A stretch of DNA of 15,436 nucleotides from GWC2-56-14 sp043731355 (GTDB lineage Bacteria; Nitrospirota; UBA9217). A program made the translations under genes and the position numbers. Shown here in pieces: positions 7,134-15,436 of this stretch. Where the stretch lies: contig JAYTJE010000192.1 of NCBI GenBank assembly GCA_043731355.1, forward strand, positions 1-15,436. The letters run 5' to 3'. Every line of letters starts with the position of its first letter. Within the stretch, counting starts at the first letter, position 1. Below the pieces are notes generated by a model that saw nothing but the letters and a program-made list of their open reading frames with translations, had not been told where the DNA came from and did not search any database.

Positions 7134-7187
7134 ATACTACAGGGGGAGTGTTACCACCGTATGACAGGAGTGTGAAGTTTGTGTTAA
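7134..7187 (-). promoter_or_regulatory. Pho-box promoter of the PHP-glycosyltransferase unit
   Basis: On the minus strand, TTAACA (7187-7182), TTCACA (7176-7171), GTCATA (7165-7160) and GTAACA (7154-7149) are each separated by 5 nt. Nine nt later comes TAGTAT (7139-7134), a weaker -10. The layout matches the promoters before pstS and the phosphorelay operon exactly. The predicted transcript start falls on or within a base of the ATG at 7126. Confidence 0.8.
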
Positions 7188-7224
7188 GTTTTTAGCGGAG
7201 AGAAGGATAGGAAGAACTTCGCTG

Positions 7225-7620
7225 CTATGCTTTTCGCAGATACGACGCAATTCTATTTACGAAATCTAACACCTGTGGACGGATCTCATCGACATCCTGT
7301 TTTGAGACTTCCGTCTGTTCCATGTAATCGGCTTTCTGACGAAGTTCAAAGGTTCGATGCAGGACCTTTGAAAATTCCTTCTCAAAAATTCCTGTTTTTA
7401 TAAATTCCCTGTCAAAGAGAGAAATTGCACCGCTGTGCTTGGATGAACCAAGCTGCTTGTCTTGAAAGAGAGCAAGAAGAGCATAAAACATGGCATAATA
7501 CAGCCTGTTCATCACCGACCGCTTGCTCATCCCTTCGCGCCGGAGAACATCCGCCTCTTTGAGTGAGTCCCTCGCTTGCGAAAGGCGGTACTGTATCAAT
7601 GTGTCCTTTTCATCGCTCAT
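7225..7620 (-). CDS. HEPN-domain protein (putative toxin of MNT-HEPN pair)
   Basis: A 131-residue all-helical protein of the HEPN (UPF0332-like) family. Family-like stretches are NRLYYAMFYALLALF (38-52), KHSGAISLFDREFIKTG (61-77) and FELRQKADY (91-99). Partners of MNT nucleotidyltransferases in this family are often ribonuclease toxins using R-x(4-6)-H. Here R39 is followed by YYAMFY with tyrosine where histidine would be expected, so nuclease activity is doubtful. Its ATG overlaps the stop of the upstream nucleotidyltransferase gene by 4 nt (7617-7620), so the two are translationally coupled. Function as toxin, or only as a complex-forming partner, is open. Confidence 0.85.
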   Translation of the reverse strand: MSDEKDTLIQYRLSQARDSLKEADVLRREGMSKRSVMNRLYYAMFYALLALFQDKQLGSSKHSGAISLFDREFIKTGIFEKEFSKVLHRTFELRQKADYMEQTEVSKQDVDEIRPQVLDFVNRIASYLRKA

Positions 7621-7934
7621 ACGAAAACTCCCTCGCGATAAACCGTGCGGATAAACGCCGATTCACGAAGGGGGGAATTTTTCAGATTGTCTAATGTGAT
7701 AGCGACCGGCATAATAACGATGTCGTCAGGGAAACCGGCCTCCCAAGCGCATTCGCTGATATACTTTTCCGTCCCATGGTCCAGTTGGTCCACCACAACG
7801 AGCACATCAAGATCCGAGTCCTCGGTGGCGTCTCCCCGCGCTCGCGATCCGAAGACGCGCACTTCATGCACCTTGACCTGGCGTGTCACGAGCTGCTTGA
7901 ATTTCTCAGCGATTTTATGTTCTTTTTCCAGCAT
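7617..7934 (-). CDS. MNT-family nucleotidyltransferase (putative antitoxin)
   Basis: A minimal nucleotidyltransferase of 105 residues. The catalytic signature GSRARGDATEDSDLDVLVVV begins at residue 29, with metal-binding D41 and D43 in SDLD. In characterised HEPN-MNT systems the MNT partner neutralises the HEPN toxin by adding AMP to a tyrosine; the same role is inferred here. An in-frame ATG also occurs at 7940, but AGGA directly abuts it. The ATG at 7934 has AGGA at a proper 6-nt distance and is preferred. It is the first gene of the pair and has its own promoter. Confidence 0.86.
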   Translation of the reverse strand: MLEKEHKIAEKFKQLVTRQVKVHEVRVFGSRARGDATEDSDLDVLVVVDQLDHGTEKYISECAWEAGFPDDIVIMPVAITLDNLKNSPLRESAFIRTVYREGVFV

Positions 7935-7975
7935 GGTCATTCCTGTCTATATTTCAGCAAAAATTCTATATTCTG

Positions 7976-8004
7976 ATTGTACCTGAATGCCCTCGCGAAA
8001 TCAA
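7976..8004 (-). promoter_or_regulatory. Sigma70-like promoter of the MNT-HEPN pair
   Basis: On the minus strand, TTGATT (8004-7999) is followed after exactly 17 nt by TACAAT (7981-7976), matching 4/6 and 5/6 of the consensus. The transcript would start near 7969, giving a leader of about 35 nt to the ATG at 7934. Confidence 0.6.
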
Positions 8005-8264
8005 TCGTAGAGAATATGCTGACGGCGCTCTTTGTAGAAGAAACGACGACATTCTGAGGCCTTGCCACTCGCCGCTCTGGGTATGCGATGCGCTCTCTAC
8101 GAAAATAAACGCACAATGCCGCCCAACAGCAACATTCAAGACGCGACCCTATGAGGCCCCTGGGAAAGAAGATCCCTCCTCTGTCTTTGGCAGATAAGCG
8201 AGTAACTGAATTCTGGCTTTGCTGTCAATTTCAGGTGAGACCATTAATAAAGGCACTCTTCGAA
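8005..8264. other. Intergenic stretch without recognisable gene
   Basis: This gap separates the MNT-HEPN promoter from the end of the HD-GYP gene. No coding pattern, tRNA, clear terminator hairpin with T-run, inverted-repeat end or Pho box is visible on either strand. A short open frame on the plus strand (from 8151) runs antisense into the HD-GYP gene and has no ribosome site or family resemblance. It may be remnant DNA at the border of the MNT-HEPN insertion. Confidence 0.5.
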
Positions 8265-9782
8265 TCAATCCTTCAGTTTTTCGTATATTTCCTCGAAACG
8301 ACCATGGAGCTTTTTAAACCTCGCCAGCACTTCCGGATCGAAGTGGGCGGGCATCGTCCTCCCATCGCCTTCGGCAATAATTTGATAAGTTTTTTGATGA
8401 TCAAAGGCAGGTTTATATGAGCGCTTGTTTCTCAGCGCGTCATACTGGTCCGCGATGTTCACGATCCTCCCTTCGATCGGTATCAGTTCGCCTTTATGCC
8501 CCTGGGGATAGCCGCCCCCGTCCCATCTCTCGTGATGTGAAATGGCGATTTTTTTCGCTATGAGCAGCCTTGGGTGATTTCCGATAATCTTCGCGCCGTA
8601 GCTGGTATGCTGTCTCATTTCAACCCATTCCTCGGTGGTAAGCTTTGCCGGCTTTCTCAGGATATCGGGATGAATATGGACTTTACCGACATCATGCAAG
8701 GTCGCCTGAACACGGATGGCTTCAACAAAATTCGCCGGCATTCCGAGGCCCTCGGCGATGACGGCGGCATAATCGCCGACCCGCACAATATGATTGCCGG
8801 TGTCCTCGTCATTTGCCTCTGACGCCCGCGCAAGCGCATAGACCGTGTATTCAAAAGCGGATTCCGTTTCGCGGATCTGGCCGGAGAGGGACTTTAGGAA
8901 CAGGCTCTGCATGACAAAGCTGTTCAGGACCGAGGCGTCATAACGGGTGACCTCCCTGCCGTAATTCACGGCAAAGATACAGAGCGCTTCACTCAGGTAG
9001 CCTGCCATGTTGGCGACCACTATCTCGGATGATGCAAGTGTTTTCACAAACAACCGGAATTCCGACTGGTCGAGCTCGCCTTCATTATAAAAAACGATAC
9101 GCGAGTCGCCTGTTATATTCAGGCCTTGCCGGACATCAAGTTTGAGGTGTATTCTGTTGAGCGTTGAAAACACGTATTCATACTGGCACCACTTCCACGT
9201 ATGCCTCTCCTCAGGCACACCGACGATGACCAATTGCGGCTTATCAAATGCATCGGCGGACTTTCGGATGATCTGGCTTACAATTGCATCAACCTTGGAG
9301 AAAAAAGAGAACCTCAGCGGATCAAACAACACAATGCTTGCCTCACCAAAGTTCGTCATCATGTTGATCTCGTCATAGGCGTGACTGAGCCGGTCGTTCA
9401 GGGCCTTCATTTTCAGCAGCATTTTTACCCGCGCCAGGACCTCCCCCTGATCGATCGGCTTGGAGATGAAGTCCTCGGCCCCCGCCTCGATGCCTTTGAT
9501 CCGGTCCTCCTTCGCCGAAAGCGCGGTTATCATCACGACCGGGATGTTCCGGAGCAGCTCATCTTCCTTGATCCGGCGGCAGACCTCGAAGCCGTCGAGT
9601 TTCGGCATCATAACGTCGAGCAGCACAAGGTCAACCTTGTTTTCCCCGATCGCCTTCAGTGCCGCCTCGCCATCCTCCGCCTTGAGCACCTCGTAATCAC
9701 TTGAGACAAGCAGCTTTTCCAGTATCTTCAAATTCATCGGTTCGTCATCAACGCAGAGAATTTTCCGTTTGGCTTGGATCAT
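8265..9782 (-). CDS. Receiver-HD-GYP response regulator (c-di-GMP phosphodiesterase)
   Basis: A 505-residue two-component output protein. The N-terminal receiver (1-125) has D12-D13, phospho-acceptor D56 (LLDVMMP), T86 and K108 (SKPID). The C-terminal HD-GYP domain (about 308-490) has HD at 363-364 (LHDVGK), HHERWDGGGYP (416-426), an IADQYDAL stretch (443-450) and the closing GDGRTMPAHFDP (472-483). These are the residues HD-GYP enzymes use to hydrolyse c-di-GMP, so it is probably active. The roughly 180-residue region between them (about 128-305) matches no domain I recognise. GGAGG lies about 5 nt before the ATG. It is the last gene of the operon that begins with a diguanylate cyclase, so it likely closes a make-and-break c-di-GMP circuit. 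Confidence 0.92.
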   Translation of the reverse strand: MIQAKRKILCVDDEPMNLKILEKLLVSSDYEVLKAEDGEAALKAIGENKVDLVLLDVMMPKLDGFEVCRRIKEDELLRNIPVVMITALSAKEDRIKGIEAGAEDFISKPIDQGEVLARVKMLLKMKALNDRLSHAYDEINMMTNFGEASIVLFDPLRFSFFSKVDAIVSQIIRKSADAFDKPQLVIVGVPEERHTWKWCQYEYVFSTLNRIHLKLDVRQGLNITGDSRIVFYNEGELDQSEFRLFVKTLASSEIVVANMAGYLSEALCIFAVNYGREVTRYDASVLNSFVMQSLFLKSLSGQIRETESAFEYTVYALARASEANDEDTGNHIVRVGDYAAVIAEGLGMPANFVEAIRVQATLHDVGKVHIHPDILRKPAKLTTEEWVEMRQHTSYGAKIIGNHPRLLIAKKIAISHHERWDGGGYPQGHKGELIPIEGRIVNIADQYDALRNKRSYKPAFDHQKTYQIIAEGDGRTMPAHFDPEVLARFKKLHGRFEEIYEKLKD

Positions 9783-9800
9783 TCATCCCTCCATTTGTTT

Positions 9801-10178
9801 TCAATTATGGTATCGCTCCAGCGTGGTCTTTACGGACGCCAGGAAAGTTTCATTATTAATCGGCTTTGATATGTAATCGATAAAACCTTCGGACAAAAAG
9901 CGCTCCCGGTCGCCTTTCATAGCGTAGGACGTGATGGCGATCACGGGAATGCGCCTAAGCGTCTCCTGCTCCCGGATGGCCTTCAGAGCGGTTATGCCGT
10001 CCATGTCGGGCATCTGGATGTCCATCAGTATCAGACCAGGAGTGATTTCCGTTGCCTGGGCAACCCCCTGCCTGCCGTCTTCGGCCTCAAATACTTCATA
10101 GCCGGCTGTTTTCAGCAGGAATCCTAACAGCTTGCGGTTCATTGCATTGTCATCAATGACGAGTATTTTATGCGCCAT
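9801..10178 (-). CDS. Single-domain response regulator (DivK-like receiver)
   Basis: A 125-residue stand-alone receiver with all conserved parts: D9-D10, phospho-acceptor D53 (LMDIQMP), T83 and K105 (SKPIN). The sequence style (DDNAMNRKLL, DGITALKAIR) resembles DivK and receivers that work in phosphorelays with hybrid kinases. AAAGGGG lies 5 nt before the ATG. It is separated by 18 nt from both neighbours, the truncated receiver upstream and the HD-GYP regulator downstream, so it is part of the same operon. It probably shuttles phosphate from the large kinase. Confidence 0.92.
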   Translation of the reverse strand: MAHKILVIDDNAMNRKLLGFLLKTAGYEVFEAEDGRQGVAQATEITPGLILMDIQMPDMDGITALKAIREQETLRRIPVIAITSYAMKGDRERFLSEGFIDYISKPINNETFLASVKTTLERYHN

Positions 10179-10196
10179 ACATGCCCCTTTCCTGAT

Positions 10197-10445
10197 TCAG
10201 CCACCCATCACTTTTATTATCGCGGCGTACAGAACATCCCTGTCAACCGGCTTCGGAATGAATTCGTCAACGAGCAGTTCGTCATCTTCTCTCGACTTTT
10301 TCCAATCATGAAAAGCGCTCGTTCCGATGATCGGGATATTTCTCGTATCCGTATGCTCCTTCAGCTTTTGTGTAAGATCAAAGCCGTTCACATAGGGCAT
10401 CATGACATCGGTGATAATGAGCGCCCATTTTTTGGTTACATCCAT
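10197..10445 (-). CDS. N-terminally truncated receiver domain
   Basis: An 82-residue product that begins in the middle of a receiver fold. It keeps phospho-acceptor D13 (IITDVMMP), S43 (GTSAF) and K65 (PKPVD) but lacks the first strand, first helix and second strand, including the acidic pair that binds Mg2+. An in-frame TGA lies six codons before the ATG, and no missing half is visible in the other frames, because that DNA encodes the end of the kinase. The ATG begins one base after the kinase stop, and GAGGAG lies about 11 nt upstream, so it could still be translated. It may be a decayed receiver left by a deletion that fused kinase and receiver genes, or a reduced domain acting without phosphorylation. 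Confidence 0.7.
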   Translation of the reverse strand: MDVTKKWALIITDVMMPYVNGFDLTQKLKEHTDTRNIPIIGTSAFHDWKKSREDDELLVDEFIPKPVDRDVLYAAIIKVMGG

Positions 10446-10446
10446 C

Positions 10447-13986
<3,540 letters not shown>

Positions 13987-14018
13987 CGTTTTTTTCCTAT
14001 GCACGCGCTTCTTCGCGC

Positions 14019-14930
14019 CTACCGGTTATGTACGTCGTTTTCCGTTCCCGCATTCTTTTTCGATTTTTTCTCAAGATACATCATGGCATCCGCTTCCTTG
14101 ATTTTCGAGAACAGGTCATCGCCCCGCTTCCACGTCGAACAGCCCGTGCTGAGCGAAAGCCTGAAATTTTCATATTTCCCGTTCTCCCGGTTCCATTCTT
14201 CCGCAGCCTCACCGATCCTCATTTTCACCAACTCGGCCCGGTCGCAATCCGCAAGCGGCAAGACAATTAAGAATTCATCCCCTCCGTAACGAAAGACCAG
14301 ATCGGAGTTCCGGACAACACGTTTGAGCAGTGCCGCTGTCTCGGCGAGCACATTGTCGCCCGCATGGTGGCCGTAGTTGTCGTTGAGAAGCTTAAAACTG
14401 TCCAGATTGATCATGATGAATGACATATTTTCTTCATAACGGCTTGCGTGTGCAAGGCGTTTGTCGATATACTCATTGAAATAGGACCGATTGTAAACTC
14501 CGGTCAACTGGTCGGTAATGGCGGCGCTCACGATCCTCTCGTCGCGTTTCCGCAAATGGTGGATGAGGATGTTGATGTTTTCATAGAGCGACTGGATTTC
14601 GTCCTTCTCCACGGTCTTGAGCACTTCGCATTTGAAGCAGCTCCGGTATTTCTTCGCAAAGTCTCCCTGCACCTCTCCGCCGCATAGCGTGCCAACTTTG
14701 AGCCAGCAACGGCAGTCCGCGTCGCGGAATGCCGGACAGTTTTCCCGCCCGCAATTCTTTATTTCCCAGCAATTGAGACGACTGAAGGGGAGCTTGATTG
14801 CAGTCCATGTTTCCCAAAATGACTCCGAGCTCAGCGAATGTTCAAGGAAGTTACGAAGCTCCTTATTCATAGCTCTGATAGCTGCGCTATCGAGAACGTC
14901 AGTTTTCTTCTGTTTTGTTCTTTTCACCAT
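14019..14930 (-). CDS. Diguanylate cyclase with N-terminal two-CW cysteine module
   Basis: A 303-residue soluble protein that makes c-di-GMP from GTP. The C-terminal domain (about 135-290) has the active-site motif GGDEF (216-220) and the product-inhibition I-site RNSD (207-210) five residues earlier, so it should be active and feedback-controlled. The N-terminal part carries a cysteine-rich two-CW-like module: C54 and W55, C60, C65, C73, C75 and W76, C83, C98, C101. Such modules occur before signalling domains in Desulfobacterota and Nitrospirota and may bind metal or sense redox state. A helical linker (about 105-135) joins the two. The ribosome site is weak (GAGAAG about 9 nt before the ATG). 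It is the first intact gene of the operon running to the HD-GYP regulator. Confidence 0.93.
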   Translation of the reverse strand: MVKRTKQKKTDVLDSAAIRAMNKELRNFLEHSLSSESFWETWTAIKLPFSRLNCWEIKNCGRENCPAFRDADCRCWLKVGTLCGGEVQGDFAKKYRSCFKCEVLKTVEKDEIQSLYENINILIHHLRKRDERIVSAAITDQLTGVYNRSYFNEYIDKRLAHASRYEENMSFIMINLDSFKLLNDNYGHHAGDNVLAETAALLKRVVRNSDLVFRYGGDEFLIVLPLADCDRAELVKMRIGEAAEEWNRENGKYENFRLSLSTGCSTWKRGDDLFSKIKEADAMMYLEKKSKKNAGTENDVHNR

Positions 14931-15001
14931 ATTTTCATCTTCTCAATCCGCTCCATTCCAGCACAACGGTCTGTTCGCCAGGGAATCTGCTTTCCCAAAA
15001 A

Positions 15002-15340
15002 CTACTGCCGGTCCAGCACCTCCCTGATTTTAATCAACAGGTTCTTCGGCTGAACAGGCTTCTGCAGGAATGCCGAGCCATCATGAACGCCCTTGTCCTG
15101 CATGAGGTCCATTGCGTAGCCGCTGACAAAAATCGTCTTGATGTCAGGGTTTATGGCCTTAATTTCCTCGTAAACCTCCTTGCCGTTCTTTTTCGGCATG
15201 ATAACATCGAGCAGAAGCAGTTTTATCCGGTCCTGGTTGTCCTTGAACTTGCTCACCGCATCCTCGCCATCAACAGCCTCAATCACGGAATAGCCGAACT
15301 CATTAAGAATCTGCCTTGTGAGACTCCTGATTGACGAATA
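15002..15340 (-). pseudogene. Decapitated receiver-domain remnant
   Basis: From the codon after a TAG near 15341, the frame reads SSIRSLTRQILNEFGYSV and continues as a receiver: LLLLDVIMP with phospho-acceptor Asp, SGYAM, LQKPV with the conserved Lys, and an ordinary C-terminal helix. The first strand with the acidic pair is missing, and a stop takes its place. No ATG exists before the core; the only start is GTG at 15286, without a ribosome site, which would also remove helix 1. The style is that of the C-terminal receiver of hybrid kinases, so this is probably the tail of a lost hybrid kinase gene. It lies 71 bp upstream of the GGDEF gene in the same direction. Confidence 0.7.
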
Positions 15341-15417
15341 TGCCTATCCGGTTGAGTTAACTAATGGGTGTTTTTACCGTAAAACAAATACCATAAAAAA
15401 CATAAAGGAATGGCGAC

Positions 15418-15436
15418 ATGAAAAATCCTATTAAGG
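15418..15436 (+). CDS. Start of a divergent plus-strand gene (partial)
   Basis: AAAGGA (15404-15409) lies 8 nt before ATG at 15418, which opens MKNPIK before the window ends. The AT-rich 15341-15417 stretch would hold its promoter, and includes a short inverted repeat GTTTT/AAAAC (15370-15385). It would be the only plus-strand gene here. Only six residues are visible, so the product cannot be named. Confidence 0.45.

Noticed and set aside
8151..8420. Plus-strand open frame of 89 codons reaching into the HD-GYP gene
   Set aside because: No ribosome site, no motif, and its second half is antisense to the conserved HD-GYP C-terminus.
15352..15394. Sigma70 promoter for the divergent plus-strand gene
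   Set aside because: TTGAGT is present, but no hexamer at proper spacing matches a -10 well enough.

Overview
The window reads as a chromosomal segment of a Gram-negative, probably anaerobic or microaerophilic, signal-transduction-rich bacterium. The protein style (two-CW cysteine-rich sensor module, CxxCH-bearing sensor kinase, many stand-alone receivers, GT21/HpnI-like glycosyltransferase) suggests Nitrospirota or Desulfobacterota. That is an inference from memory of such proteins; no marker gene is present. Almost every gene is on the minus strand, so transcription runs from high to low coordinates.

Region A (1-7190) looks like a phosphate-starvation (Pho) island. In transcription order it holds a PHP phosphoesterase and a GT21-type glycosyltransferase (7126-5142), a three-gene phosphorelay of receiver-kinase, CBS-kinase and lone receiver (4923-2219), and pstS-pstC (2067-1). 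Each of the three units is preceded by four hexamers of the TTAACA/GTAACA type, spaced exactly 11 bp apart, followed by a constant 9-bp gap and a -10-like hexamer. These are read here as Pho boxes. They move two start codons and imply that the PHP gene is transcribed without a leader. A 16-bp-stem hairpin with a T-run separates pstS from pstC and would explain excess PstS over the permease.

Region B (7225-8004) is a MNT nucleotidyltransferase / HEPN pair with a 4-nt overlap and its own sigma70-like promoter. About 260 bp without a recognisable gene follow.

Region C (8265-14930) is a compact co-directional operon: a two-CW diguanylate cyclase (GGDEF with I-site), a very large membrane sensor kinase (PilJ-like domain with a CxxCH haem motif, HAMP, GAF, GAF, PAS, GAF, HisKA, HATPase), an N-terminally truncated receiver, a complete receiver, and a receiver-HD-GYP phosphodiesterase. 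Makers and breakers of c-di-GMP are thus encoded together with a putative redox-sensing kinase. The kinase carries a perfect 12-copy in-frame triplet repeat encoding poly-threonine.

Region D (15002-15436) holds the decapitated remnant of another receiver domain, divergent from the start of a plus-strand gene cut by the window edge.
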